Assembly (NCBI GenBank): GCA_029866005.1
Contig: JARXAE010000009.1
Location: 56,328 to 120,327 of the forward strand
Direction: 5' to 3'
DNA from: Fimbriimonas sp.
Lineage (GTDB): Bacteria > Armatimonadota > Fimbriimonadia > Fimbriimonadales > Fimbriimonadaceae
Length of the DNA: 64,000 nucleotides
This document shows, piece by piece, positions 17,600 to 26,301 of this stretch (position 1 is the stretch's first letter; each line of letters opens with the position of its first letter). Both the position numbers and the translations under genes were made by a program. Under the pieces are notes generated by a model, which worked only from the letters and a program-made list of their open reading frames with translations, had not been told where the DNA came from and ran no database searches.

Positions 17600-20080
17600 A
17601 TGAAAGTCGTGATCATGGCGGGAGGCGAGGGGTCGCGGTTGAGACCGCTGACTTCGCAACGTCCGAAGCCTCTCGTCCCAGTGGCGACGGTACCGATCAT
17701 GGAGCATTTGGTCGGGTTACTTCGAGAGCAGGGGTTCTCGGAGTTCTTAGTCACGACATCGTATTTGGCCAGTGAAATTCAGTCTCATTTCGACACTGGG
17801 CGAGATTTCGGGGTTTCGATTTCATATCCAGACGAGCCGATGCCTCTGGGGACGGCGGGAGCAATCAAGAATGCCGAGGAATCTCTTGACGGTGGGCCAT
17901 TCTTGATCGTCTCAGGGGATGCCCTCACAGATTGCGACTTCCGACAGGCTGTGGAGTTTCATCGAGCAAAGGGGGCAATTGCAACCCTTATTTTGAAGCG
18001 GGTAGCAGACCCGCTTGAGTTTGGAATCGTGATTACCGACGAAACCGGCCGAGTTAGAAGACTGGTCGAGAAGCCAGACTGGTCGGAGGTTCAGACCGAT
18101 ACAGTGAACACCGGAATGTACATCCTGAATCCCGAGGTGCTGGGTTTGATGGATGAAGGAAAACCCTACGATTGGAGTATGGATATCTTCCCGGCACTGA
18201 TTGAGGCCAACCAGCCCGTGTTTGGGTACATCACTGACGATTTTTGGTGTGACGTCGGTTCTCTGAGCCAATACCGAGAAGCCCAAGAGAAGGTGATGTC
18301 AGGAGTCGTTCAGCTGAAAATTCCCGGCTCACAGTCGGGAGGGATCTCCATCGGGCACGGTTGCCAGATCGATGAACAAGCCGACCTTGTCCCACCAGTC
18401 GTTCTTGGCGAAAATGTCAAGGTCAAGCGCGGGGCTCGGGTGGGACCTTACACCGCGATCGGAGCAAACTGCATCGTTGAGGAGTTTGCTGTCGTCGAGC
18501 GATCAGTGGTTTGGGAGAACTGCTACATCGGTGCTGAAGCACAGATTCGATCGGCAGTTCTCGGAACAAAAGTGGTTGCCAAGAAGAATGTATCGGTCAT
18601 GGAGGATGCGGTGATCGGCGACCGCTGTCATTTAGATATGGGGGCTGTCATCCGACCCCGGGTAAAGATTTGGCCCGATAAAGTTGTCGAGCGAGGAGCG
18701 ACGGTTGCCATGTCGATGGTCTGGGGGCATCGGTGGCAGGCGTCCCTCTTTCGAGATATCGGAGTCGCCGGGATTAGCAATATCGAGATGACCCCCGAAA
18801 TGGCAAGTCGACTTGCGGGCGCATTTGGTTCGCTCTTCCCGCTTGGTAGCACCGTTGTCGCCGCTCGGGATACTTCAAGATCCTCTCGGATGCTCAAACG
18901 GGCGATGATCTCATCTCTGGTGAGCGTAGGTTGCAACGTCCTGGATCTACGAGGAGCCCCGCTTCCGGTAGCTAAGCATTCGATGTACCGCGAGGGAGCC
19001 GCGGCCGCGATAGTTGTTCGCAAACTGCCCGGAAATCGCCGTATGTCCCTGGTCGAGCTATTTGATGGCGATGGTAAGCAGATTTCGAAAGCTGTCGAGC
19101 GTAAGGTCGAAGCCCGATATTTTCGAGAAGACTTTAACCGAGTCGATGCCGAGGATATCGGAGTAATCGAATACGTTCAGGGAGCCACCGAGAAGTATCT
19201 AGAGGGGATTGCTTCCATCCTGCCAAAGCCCAGTGGCTCACTGCGAGTCGCATGTGACTATGCCCATTCGTCGGTTGGTACATTGTTTCCATCGATCGCC
19301 GATCGCCTGAGCATAGACACCATTGGGTTCCATGGGCATCCTGACTCCCGAAGGACTCCGAATTCCCCCTCCGAAATCGAAGCTCACCTTCAGGAACTAA
19401 GCCATTCTGTCCAGCACCTCAGCTGCGACTTGGGGGTTCTCTTTCTTCATGAGGGAGAACGAATGGCACTCGTCGACGAAACAGGTTCAATTATCGACGG
19501 TCTCACCCTCTTTGCCCTGGTGGCCAAGGCACGACTTTCAACCGCAGGGCAAACTAAGATTGCAATTCCCTCTTACTTCCCAGGCGACGTGCAACGGTGG
19601 CTAGTGTCGCTTGGCGCCGAAGTTTCTCGGGTTCCAAATTCGGCTCGAAGCCTCCAAAGTGTCGAGAATAGCTTCAGCAGCGATGGTCGGGGAGGATTCT
19701 TCTTTGGAGAAATGCCGACTGGATTTGACGCCTGCTACGGAGTGGGATGGCTTCTAACCGTTCTCGCCTCAGCCGGTATGACGCTGAGCCAGTACAAGGC
19801 TGACTTACCCGATTTCCCAATGGCCTATGATCTCGTCACCGTCCATGGACCGGATAAGGGAGGAGTTTTGCGTGAGTTGACCGATCAGTTTCCTCAAAAC
19901 GAGAAGGAACCCGAGGGGGTTCGGCTGATGCTCAGTTCAGGTAGCGCGCTGGTTACACCAGATTCCTTCGAGCCCATGTTTCATATCTATGCCGAAGGCA
20001 AATCTGTTTTCGATTGTGAGGAGACGGTTGAGAAGGTCGTCGCTTTGATTCAGTCCATTCTGGCTCAAACCAAGCCATAA
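17600..20080 (+). CDS. Sugar-phosphate nucleotidyltransferase fused to degenerate phosphomannomutase
   Basis: An 826-residue three-part protein. Residues 1-230: nucleotidyltransferase with the GGEGSRLRPLT signature and VSGDALTD metal motif. About 250-370: left-handed beta-helix hexapeptide repeats. About 378-826: phosphogluco/phosphomannomutase fold, but every catalytic motif is lost: the TASHNP serine loop is replaced by VVRKLPGN (near 470), the DGDADR metal loop by LHEGER (near 615-621), and the C-terminal phosphate loop by LSSGSALVTPD (near 778). It probably makes an NDP-sugar (GDP-mannose-like) with a regulatory pseudoenzyme tail. The start begins the signature domain. Confidence 0.85.
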   Translation: MKVVIMAGGEGSRLRPLTSQRPKPLVPVATVPIMEHLVGLLREQGFSEFLVTTSYLASEIQSHFDTGRDFGVSISYPDEPMPLGTAGAIKNAEESLDGGPFLIVSGDALTDCDFRQAVEFHRAKGAIATLILKRVADPLEFGIVITDETGRVRRLVEKPDWSEVQTDTVNTGMYILNPEVLGLMDEGKPYDWSMDIFPALIEANQPVFGYITDDFWCDVGSLSQYREAQEKVMSGVVQLKIPGSQSGGISIGHGCQIDEQADLVPPVVLGENVKVKRGARVGPYTAIGANCIVEEFAVVERSVVWENCYIGAEAQIRSAVLGTKVVAKKNVSVMEDAVIGDRCHLDMGAVIRPRVKIWPDKVVERGATVAMSMVWGHRWQASLFRDIGVAGISNIEMTPEMASRLAGAFGSLFPLGSTVVAARDTSRSSRMLKRAMISSLVSVGCNVLDLRGAPLPVAKHSMYREGAAAAIVVRKLPGNRRMSLVELFDGDGKQISKAVERKVEARYFREDFNRVDAEDIGVIEYVQGATEKYLEGIASILPKPSGSLRVACDYAHSSVGTLFPSIADRLSIDTIGFHGHPDSRRTPNSPSEIEAHLQELSHSVQHLSCDLGVLFLHEGERMALVDETGSIIDGLTLFALVAKARLSTAGQTKIAIPSYFPGDVQRWLVSLGAEVSRVPNSARSLQSVENSFSSDGRGGFFFGEMPTGFDACYGVGWLLTVLASAGMTLSQYKADLPDFPMAYDLVTVHGPDKGGVLRELTDQFPQNEKEPEGVRLMLSSGSALVTPDSFEPMFHIYAEGKSVFDCEETVEKVVALIQSILAQTKP

Positions 20081-20089
20081 TGAACTCAA

Positions 20090-20575
20090 ATGACTCTCCG
20101 AGTTCCGTATGAAGGCTTCGTGGCCGCAGTTGAGCAACAGCTCGCCTCGCGCCACGTTTACATTCACGCACAAACTGGTCGGGTGTTGCTCACAGCTGCG
20201 GAGGCAAAGCACTCGGTTGCTATCATCGCAACGAGCCGTCAGTCAGTTGAACAGATTCAGAAGGAACTACATGCTGCTGGATTGCATGTCCATGAGGGAT
20301 TATGGTCGGTGGATGATGATCAGGAAATTCTTGCCCTGCCATACGTGGCAGCCGTCTCGTACCGGGCAACGAAGGAACGGACTGGGGTTTGGATTGAAGC
20401 GTACGCCACGAGGCCATCGGAGGGAGAGGTCATTCAGGACTTCTTCGACGAGATGAGTACTGAGCAGAACCTCGCTGAGATGAGCCTTGGAGAATTCATG
20501 GTCAATGCGCAAGTAAACGTTTCCGTGTTGTCGCCCCAAGACCTGGAGAAGTACTTGGAGTCCAAGAATTCTTAG
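20090..20575 (+). CDS. Hypothetical protein after the nucleotidyltransferase gene
   Basis: A soluble 161-residue protein, mixed alpha/beta at first and acidic and helical at the end (EVIQDFFDEMSTEQNLAEMSLGEFM). No family recognised. It starts 9 bases after the previous stop; a CATAAT hexamer ends 8 nt before the ATG and no ribosome-binding site is evident. It may be co-transcribed with the nucleotidyltransferase. Confidence 0.7.
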   Translation: MTLRVPYEGFVAAVEQQLASRHVYIHAQTGRVLLTAAEAKHSVAIIATSRQSVEQIQKELHAAGLHVHEGLWSVDDDQEILALPYVAAVSYRATKERTGVWIEAYATRPSEGEVIQDFFDEMSTEQNLAEMSLGEFMVNAQVNVSVLSPQDLEKYLESKNS

Positions 20576-20624
20576 ACGCGGGGTCTCTACCGCAATCCCC
20601 CTCCGGCGGACAAACGGTCCAAGG

Positions 20625-21608
20625 GTGGAGGTAATCAACGACCTTAAGTCACTCCCGACTTGCTGGGTCAGAGAGCAAGCTATGCTCTGGGAAATCTACG
20701 TTGATCACGACAAACCCACGTGGCTTGACCTTGAAGACCGAATCAGAGCGGTCGCAGGCAGTCAGAAGAAGCTGTTACTTGGCCTCTCACCTGTCCCGCA
20801 CCCTGAAAATCAGTCATGGCACCGATATACAGGCGGTCCGTGGAAAGAGTGGTGGCGCCCCGACTTTCGCCTTTGGTCAGCAACTCGCGAGCGAGCTCAG
20901 CAGATCATCGACCATTCCGTCAATCTTTGGCGAAAGCTAGGAGGCCAGGCGGATGCACTTCGATTTGAGTGGTTCAACGAACCGGCTCAAGGACACGTCG
21001 GCGGGCCATCCGAAGCGAGTGGGCAGGCAGTGGGAACCTGGGATCAGGCGTTTCACTCGTTCTGTAACTACATGCTCGTTGATGACGGGCACTTGGATTT
21101 TCATGGCCATATCGTGCAAGGCTCAACGATCTCTTTTTGGGGAGAGCCGGGGCCTGAGGCGGTAGAGCTCAAAACGCTTGTCGGTGGTGAAGACGGACAG
21201 TGGTGGACGCGGATGAATCGCCGTTGCGCTAACTTCTCACATTACTACCGAGGCCAAGTCCAACGACCAGAGGAGTATGCCAATCGGTATGGCGAAGCTC
21301 TTGAGTCGATGATCAGGAAGCTCACCGCACTCGACATTCCGACGACAAGTAAACAGATCTGCATTCATGAGTGGTACATCACGAAGCCGATGCTCGGGTA
21401 CTACAAGGGCGAATGTGACGAGTCGCTTCGCGCCGAATGCATCATCGCCACGGGAGAGAAGATTGCATCCTACAAAGAAATTGAAATGGCTTTCTTCTTC
21501 ACTCACTTCTTCCCGAACGAAGAGAGCGTGAGTGTGTACGAAAAGTACAGCGCGTATCGAGGACCTAGCCGAAAGGCTCTCGAGCGATTCTTACGCGGAA
21601 GACCCTAG
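20625..21608 (+). CDS. Glycoside hydrolase-like TIM barrel protein (unclassified)
   Basis: A 327-residue protein, Trp-rich and without a signal peptide, starting at a GTG (start not certain; an ATG lies at 20682). Two motifs match the clan GH-A arrangement: FEWFNEP (about residue 113-119), where Glu would be the acid/base after Asn, and CIHEWY (about 245-250), where Glu would be the nucleophile. The LSPVPHPENQSWHRYTGG loop suggests a sugar site. I cannot name the family. It follows the nucleotidyltransferase and hypothetical genes and ends before a hairpin. Confidence 0.6.
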   Translation: MEVINDLKSLPTCWVREQAMLWEIYVDHDKPTWLDLEDRIRAVAGSQKKLLLGLSPVPHPENQSWHRYTGGPWKEWWRPDFRLWSATRERAQQIIDHSVNLWRKLGGQADALRFEWFNEPAQGHVGGPSEASGQAVGTWDQAFHSFCNYMLVDDGHLDFHGHIVQGSTISFWGEPGPEAVELKTLVGGEDGQWWTRMNRRCANFSHYYRGQVQRPEEYANRYGEALESMIRKLTALDIPTTSKQICIHEWYITKPMLGYYKGECDESLRAECIIATGEKIASYKEIEMAFFFTHFFPNEESVSVYEKYSAYRGPSRKALERFLRGRP

Positions 21609-21616
21609 GAATTTGA

Positions 21617-21651
21617 GAACCCCTCTCTAGCAATGACGCGGAGAGGGGTTC
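21617..21651. terminator. Hairpin between convergent genes
   Basis: An 11-bp inverted repeat (GAACCCCTCTC / GAGAGGGGTTC) with a 13-base loop lies between the convergent glycosidase-like and isomerase genes. It lacks a strong T-run on either side, so it is a weak terminator. Confidence 0.5.
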
Positions 21652-21660
21652 TGGGATGGT

Positions 21661-22410
21661 TTAGTTGTAACCTTTGCCGCTGAAGTAGGCAAAGCTCTTA
21701 GCGACTGCCTCAAGTGGTGCACAGGGGGATTCATCTAGCTCGATACATCCGAACCCAATGTTGTGATCGTCGGCAAACTTGAGAGCGGCGTCGAGATTCA
21801 CGGTTCCCTCTCCAGCAATCGTCCATCTAGGCGTCTTGGTTGGATCAGTGTCCTTAAGATGAAGGGCTCCAACTCGGCTGGAAAAATCGCTAATCAACTT
21901 GATTTCGTCGTAGCCGCCAATCTTTACCCAAGCAAGATCAACCTCGAAGTTGACCCAAGCTGGATTGGTCAGCTCGACCATGTGCTCCCAGGCAGACTTT
22001 CCTTCGAATTGGTTTGTGAACTCGAAATCGTGGTTATGATACAGGTATTCAAAACCGCCGGCATGCGCTCCCATGCCCGCGACTGTAAGCTTTTCGGCGA
22101 GCTGTTTCACTCCGTCCAGGGTTTCAAAGTTTGAAGGCTGCTCCCATGGGTCGATAATGGTGTTACAACCAACGATCTCCATCGCCTCGAATACATCGTC
22201 AGGAGCTTCAAATGCCTTGAGACCGTAGTGAGCACCGCTCATCTGAAGCCCGTTCTCATCAAGCAGTTTCTTCCAGGTTTTCGCCTCCTCAACGCTCAGC
22301 CCGCCGCCTTCCACGAACTTCAAACCAGCCTTTGCAAGTGCGGCAAGGGTACCGGGAAGGTCGGCAGAAATTTCATTCCGAACGGTGTAGAGTTGTAAGG
22401 AGACTCGCAT
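21661..22410 (-). CDS. Sugar phosphate isomerase/epimerase (xylose isomerase-like TIM barrel)
   Basis: A 249-residue AP-endonuclease-2 type barrel: N-terminal VSLQLYTVR, a central YLYHNHDFEF with metal-binding His, VNFEVDLAWVKIGG, and GALHLKD near the C-terminus. These enzymes isomerise or epimerise sugars, inositols or their acids in the cytoplasm; the exact substrate is not evident. It is the last gene of dut-TPR-isomerase, 18 bases after the TPR gene, with a CATAAT hexamer 7 nt before the ATG. Confidence 0.85.
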   Translation of the reverse strand: MRVSLQLYTVRNEISADLPGTLAALAKAGLKFVEGGGLSVEEAKTWKKLLDENGLQMSGAHYGLKAFEAPDDVFEAMEIVGCNTIIDPWEQPSNFETLDGVKQLAEKLTVAGMGAHAGGFEYLYHNHDFEFTNQFEGKSAWEHMVELTNPAWVNFEVDLAWVKIGGYDEIKLISDFSSRVGALHLKDTDPTKTPRWTIAGEGTVNLDAALKFADDHNIGFGCIELDESPCAPLEAVAKSFAYFSGKGYN

Positions 22411-22428
22411 CTATCAGATTATGAACGA

Positions 22429-23454
22429 CTACTTGACCGGGACGCCGGTCACTTCTTCCGATCGGAAGTATTCATTCTCGAGCACGTCATCAATCCATGA
22501 ACGATCAGCCAGATCGCTCAGGCTTCCCTTTTCGCCCTGAGCCAACAAAACTTTCTCCCGAGTGACGTCACCCATGTAAGTAAGAATGCCGTTGCGGACG
22601 CCCCGTAAAGTGACCAAAGCCGCCTTTCCGTGATACTCAAGAGCAGTTAAAGCAACCATTGCCCCGGTGTAGCGTCCATGCTCATCCGGCGCGACCGAAT
22701 AGGTCACAACCATAGAGCGGTTCCGAGGATCATCTTGGATACTGATGATGTTCTTGGCGAATTTTGTTCGTTCTTTGATTGCCGTCAGGAGGGTCTCATC
22801 CTGGGCAACCGTAGAGGTGCTTGACCCTTTTTCAGACTTTTGACCCGAGGAACTTGCGAACTCTGCAGGACGAGCAGACGACGGATTCTGACCCTCAGTA
22901 GCTGGAATCTGATTCACTGGGGACTGAGCGGGGGCTGAGGGAGTAAAACCGCCGAAGTCTCGCGGAGCAGAAATGGATTCGCCGGTGAACTTTTGGGCTG
23001 CGGTAGCCGTCGGCTGTACTGGAGACGGACTTTTTTGACCACCGACCATAAAAGCTACGGCTGCGATTGCTACCGCGGAAGTCGCCACTGCGGTAACGAG
23101 CCAAGGCGAGACTTTTCGCCCCGAATCAATCATCGCCTTCTGAGTGGCGGCCTGCTTAGAGATATCCAGGGCTGCGCGGATGCGGTTGAGTTTAGTTTGG
23201 GCACCAGGTGCGTTGGGGTCCAGGTCAAGGGCGAGTGCGTACCACTCGGCGGCAGGTTCAAGGTCAGCTTGCTCAGCATGCAAATCACCCATCATCGTAT
23301 GAGCGTCTACGCTTGCCGGATACTTTTTCAGAGTGGCAAGGCAGAGAGTCTTCGCAGAAGAAAGGTCGCCCCGGATTCTTAGCAGATTGATGCGCGACAT
23401 TTCCTCGCGCAGTTGCGCACCGTAATCGTCATTGAAATCTACTGTTGATGCCAT
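22429..23454 (-). CDS. TPR-containing single-pass membrane protein
   Basis: The 341-residue protein has N-terminal tetratricopeptide helices (about residues 15-95, with SVDAHTMMGDLHAEQADLEPAAEWYALALDLDPNAPG-type spacing), one membrane helix (about 118-140), a Pro/Ser/Gln-rich linker and a C-terminal domain with several short strands (about 215-341). The TPRs lie on the cytoplasmic side if the topology is N-in. AGGA precedes the ATG. It sits between dut and the isomerase with 8-18 bp gaps. Function unknown. Confidence 0.75.
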   Translation of the reverse strand: MASTVDFNDDYGAQLREEMSRINLLRIRGDLSSAKTLCLATLKKYPASVDAHTMMGDLHAEQADLEPAAEWYALALDLDPNAPGAQTKLNRIRAALDISKQAATQKAMIDSGRKVSPWLVTAVATSAVAIAAVAFMVGGQKSPSPVQPTATAAQKFTGESISAPRDFGGFTPSAPAQSPVNQIPATEGQNPSSARPAEFASSSGQKSEKGSSTSTVAQDETLLTAIKERTKFAKNIISIQDDPRNRSMVVTYSVAPDEHGRYTGAMVALTALEYHGKAALVTLRGVRNGILTYMGDVTREKVLLAQGEKGSLSDLADRSWIDDVLENEYFRSEEVTGVPVK

Positions 23455-23462
23455 CGTTTTTC

Positions 23463-23897
23463 CTAACTTTTCCCGGTACTTCCGAATCCACCGGAGCCTC
23501 TTTCAGTTTCGTCCAATTGGGTGACAACTCTCAGTGATGCCTGGATAACAGGACAAATCACTAATTGGGCCACTCTATCGCCCGCACTGAACTCTACGCG
23601 ATTTTGCCCCAGATTCACCAGTAGCACCCCAATTTCACCTCGATAGTCTGAGTCGATAGTCCCGGGAGCGTTCACCATTGCGATTCCATGTTTGAGAGCC
23701 AAGCCACTTCTTGGCCGTACTTGGCCTTCATAGCCTTGAGGAATCTCAAGCCTGATTCCCGTTGGCACGAGCCGTCTTTCCAGCGGATCGAGACCGAAGT
23801 CAGTCGTGGCGCAGAGGTCCATCCCGGCGGCACCGGCACTTTGATAGGTGGGTAGAGTAGCGCCCTCGCCGAGGATAATGGGAATCTCGATGCTCAT
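23463..23897 (-). CDS. dut: dUTP diphosphatase
   Basis: A 144-residue trimeric dUTPase with all motifs: AGAAGMDLCA (I), RPRSGLALKHG (II), GTIDSDYRGEIGVLLVN (III), FSAGDRVAQLVI (IV) and the C-terminal RGSGGFGSTG (V). It hydrolyses dUTP to dUMP and PPi, keeping uracil out of DNA. AGGGGCA precedes the ATG. It is the first gene of a short operon and divergent from pxpB with about 40 bases between. Confidence 0.97.
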   Translation of the reverse strand: MSIEIPIILGEGATLPTYQSAGAAGMDLCATTDFGLDPLERRLVPTGIRLEIPQGYEGQVRPRSGLALKHGIAMVNAPGTIDSDYRGEIGVLLVNLGQNRVEFSAGDRVAQLVICPVIQASLRVVTQLDETERGSGGFGSTGKS

Positions 23898-23938
23898 TGC
23901 CCCTCATTTTGACGCACAAAACGACGATACTTAACATC

Positions 23939-24583
23939 GTGCGGATCGATGAACTTGGAGAATCAGCGTATGTCCTGCGCGACCTTGAGGTTGAGCCGTA
24001 CGTTTTTGCCTACTCTATCGAGTTAATGAACCTGCCTGGCGTCGACGAGGTGATTGCTTCGGTTGACACCATTGGGCTCTACGTTGATCCAGAAGTTTTC
24101 GATGTCGAATCTCTTGCCACTGTGGAACTGGCTCCCAAACTGCCGACCAAGCAATATCGGGTTCCATTGCTCTTTGACGGTGCGGACCTCAAGGGCATCT
24201 GTCGCGAATTGTTCATGGAGCCGGAGGAGTTGGCGAAGGCATTTTGCGAACCGACGTACACGGTTCAGGCGATTGGATTCTTGCCGGGATTTCCCTACTT
24301 GAGAGGACTACCTGAAATTTTTCATCGATTCGAGCGGATTGAAACGCCTCGAATTCGGGTCCCGCGCGGTGCAGTAGGGATCGCAAAGGGGCAAACGGGG
24401 ATTTATCCACAAGAGTCGCCGGGCGGCTGGAATCTAATCGGTACGACTCCGATTCTGGTAGCTGAAGGTAAGTCTCGCTACTTCCCACTGAACCCAGGTG
24501 ATACAATCAGGTTCTTCGAGATTGATGGAGATCAGGCGAGGATGCTTGATGAACAACTACTCACCAGCTATGAGATGGATTGA
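23939..24583 (+). CDS. pxpB: 5-oxoprolinase subunit PxpB
   Basis: A 214-residue PxpB/KipI protein: N-terminal ELGESAYVLRD, central GFLPGFPYLRGLPE, RVPRGAVGIAKGQTGIYPQESPGG, and ending in the GDTIRFF region. PxpA, PxpB and PxpC together cleave 5-oxoproline to glutamate with ATP. The GTG at 23939 is preferred to a TTG at 23897, because the latter overlaps the divergent dut start; family proteins begin near this residue, and GATACT ends 7 nt before the GTG. It overlaps pxpA by 35 bases. Confidence 0.9.
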   Translation: MRIDELGESAYVLRDLEVEPYVFAYSIELMNLPGVDEVIASVDTIGLYVDPEVFDVESLATVELAPKLPTKQYRVPLLFDGADLKGICRELFMEPEELAKAFCEPTYTVQAIGFLPGFPYLRGLPEIFHRFERIETPRIRVPRGAVGIAKGQTGIYPQESPGGWNLIGTTPILVAEGKSRYFPLNPGDTIRFFEIDGDQARMLDEQLLTSYEMD

Positions 24584-25238
24584 CCTCAACGCCGACATCG
24601 GCGAGGGATTCGAACACGACCTTGGACTGATGGATGTCGTTTCTTCGGTCAATATCTGCTCAGGGTTCCATGCAGGATCTCCGAAACTCTGCCACGAACT
24701 TCTGTGCACGGCCGGGGAGAAGGGTATCCGTGCCGGACTCCACGTTGGATTCCCCGATCCAGGATCGATGGGGAGGCGCGAGCTGCACGAGGGCTACCCA
24801 GAAACGTGGATTAGCAGCGTAGTCGTGCAGATTCTTGAAGCAGGGGTGTTCGCCTATATCAAGCCCCATGGCGCGCTATATCACTGGCTAGCAAATGATA
24901 CGGTTTCTACTCGTACAGTCTGGGATGCGTTGGACGAGATGGAAAAACCTTTCATGGGACTGTCGGGCACCGAGCACGAATTCCAGTCCCGCCGGAGAGG
25001 ATTGAGGTTTATTCGCGAGGGATTTGCAGAGCGAGGGTACAACGCAGAGGGTGGTTTACTGCCACGCGGTACCGTTGGCGCTGAGCTCTCCTCGCTATCA
25101 GAAATCCAGGCTCAAGCTCTTCGACTCTCTCCTTCTGTGGATTCCATTTGCATCCACGGCGACCGGCCCGACGCAGTACTGGTCGCCAAAGCGGTTCGGA
25201 CAGCACTTGAGCGATCAGGGCTCGGAGTGGGAGCTTGA
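24549..25238 (+). CDS. pxpA: 5-oxoprolinase subunit PxpA (LamB/YcsF family)
   Basis: A 230-residue protein with the family signature DLNADIGEGFEHDLGLMDVVSSV near the start, NICSGFHAG, VKPHGALY-like IKPHGALYH, and the C-terminal SICIHGDRPDAV. GAGG lies about 8 nt before the ATG at 24549; an ATG at 24570 is possible. It begins inside pxpB and overlaps pxpC by TTGA, so the three are tightly coupled. Confidence 0.92.
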   Translation: MNNYSPAMRWIDLNADIGEGFEHDLGLMDVVSSVNICSGFHAGSPKLCHELLCTAGEKGIRAGLHVGFPDPGSMGRRELHEGYPETWISSVVVQILEAGVFAYIKPHGALYHWLANDTVSTRTVWDALDEMEKPFMGLSGTEHEFQSRRRGLRFIREGFAERGYNAEGGLLPRGTVGAELSSLSEIQAQALRLSPSVDSICIHGDRPDAVLVAKAVRTALERSGLGVGA

Positions 25239-25996
25239 GCCTAAAGATTATCAAGAGCTATGGGCAAACTTCGGTGTTTGCAGCCCCAGCTAAGCTAAGG
25301 AAATTTGGAGTTCCGCCGGGAGGACCGATCGACCCACATACTCCAGGATTGGTTCGTGCGGCACTACTTTCAGAGGATGACTCTCCCGTCTTGGAAGTTC
25401 TGGGAACGCTTGAGTTTGAAGCCAAGCGCGATCTCTCAATTTGTTGGATGACACCCCACGCCGGATTTGTAAAGAGGCTCAAGAAGTTTGAGCGGTTCCG
25501 GGTGACTACCATTGGCTCTTTTGCAGGCTATCTCGGCTACAGCTATCGACCGATGCCAGAGAGAAAGCTGGCAGGTTTGTTTGAGCCCGTACGTCAGCTC
25601 AGGTTTCTCCCGCTTGAGCAACGGATCCCCTTTGATGCCTCTTCGACTCTGGATATCAATCGACAAGGGTATCGCTTCAACTGCGAGCTAACCGCCGAGT
25701 TTACGCAGTCTCCCAGCGAGCCAGCCGTGCCAGGATTGATTCAGCAGACTCCGGGAGGGCAGATCATCATCCTCGGACCCGATGGTCCCGTTTCGGGTGG
25801 CTACCGGAGATTAGGAGTGGTCATTGCCGCAGATTGGCCCTATCTCGCCCAGATCTCGGTGAATAGCGATTACGAGTTCATTCCGGTCAACCGGGAGATT
25901 GCGATCCATGCACTCAAAGACGTCCGTCGGGCCGTAGCGGTGAGATCGCAATTCCTCAGGATTATTCAGCAGCGAGAGATCGCAAAAGCGAGTTAG
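25235..25996 (+). CDS. pxpC: 5-oxoprolinase subunit PxpC
   Basis: The 253-residue PxpC/KipA-type protein has KFGVPPGGPIDPHTPGL near the N-terminus, GFAGYLGY-like SFAGYLGYSYRP, and GGQIIILGPDGPVSGGYRRLGVV toward the C-terminus, the urea-amidolyase-like fold. It is shorter than the usual 300 or more residues. The start is TTG, overlapping the pxpA stop as TTGA with GGAG upstream. It completes pxpBAC. Confidence 0.9.
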   Translation: MSLKIIKSYGQTSVFAAPAKLRKFGVPPGGPIDPHTPGLVRAALLSEDDSPVLEVLGTLEFEAKRDLSICWMTPHAGFVKRLKKFERFRVTTIGSFAGYLGYSYRPMPERKLAGLFEPVRQLRFLPLEQRIPFDASSTLDINRQGYRFNCELTAEFTQSPSEPAVPGLIQQTPGGQIIILGPDGPVSGGYRRLGVVIAADWPYLAQISVNSDYEFIPVNREIAIHALKDVRRAVAVRSQFLRIIQQREIAKAS

Positions 25997-26019
25997 GTCT
26001 TTTCTCAAAATCCGAAATC

Positions 26020-26280
26020 TCAGTAAATTCTTCTCGACTGGTAGATGGCATCTGCAAATACTGCTGCGATTCCTGATAGAAGCCCTAACGGCGCACCGTA
26101 GACCACGCAATTTCCAGCCGCAACATCAAATGGGCTGAAATTCATGTGGCCTTCTTGGGGAGGTGCCCAGCCGATCACAAAGTCTCGTGCATATGTTGAT
26201 AGCAGGAAGGCTAACCCGTAGGCGTTCACAACCCCAATCCAGGTGCATAAGAGCATGAGTCCGATCCATTTCCAGACCAT
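26020..26280 (-). CDS. Small membrane protein of unknown function
   Basis: An 86-residue protein with two hydrophobic segments (about 5-30 and 55-78) separated by a polar loop (WAPPQEGHMNFSPFD). No family recognised. It is convergent with pxpC and divergent from the esterase gene, 21 bases away. Confidence 0.55.
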   Translation of the reverse strand: MVWKWIGLMLLCTWIGVVNAYGLAFLLSTYARDFVIGWAPPQEGHMNFSPFDVAAGNCVVYGAPLGLLSGIAAVFADAIYQSRRIY

Positions 26281-26288
26281 GTTGGGGA

Positions 26289-26294
26289 TATTCT
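26289..26294 (+). promoter_or_regulatory. -10-like TATTCT directly before the esterase start
   Basis: TATTCT ends 7 nt before the ATG at 26302, and no ribosome-binding site lies between. Transcription would start at or next to the ATG, giving a leaderless mRNA. No good -35 was seen. Confidence 0.45.
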
Positions 26295-26301
26295 ATCACC
26301 C

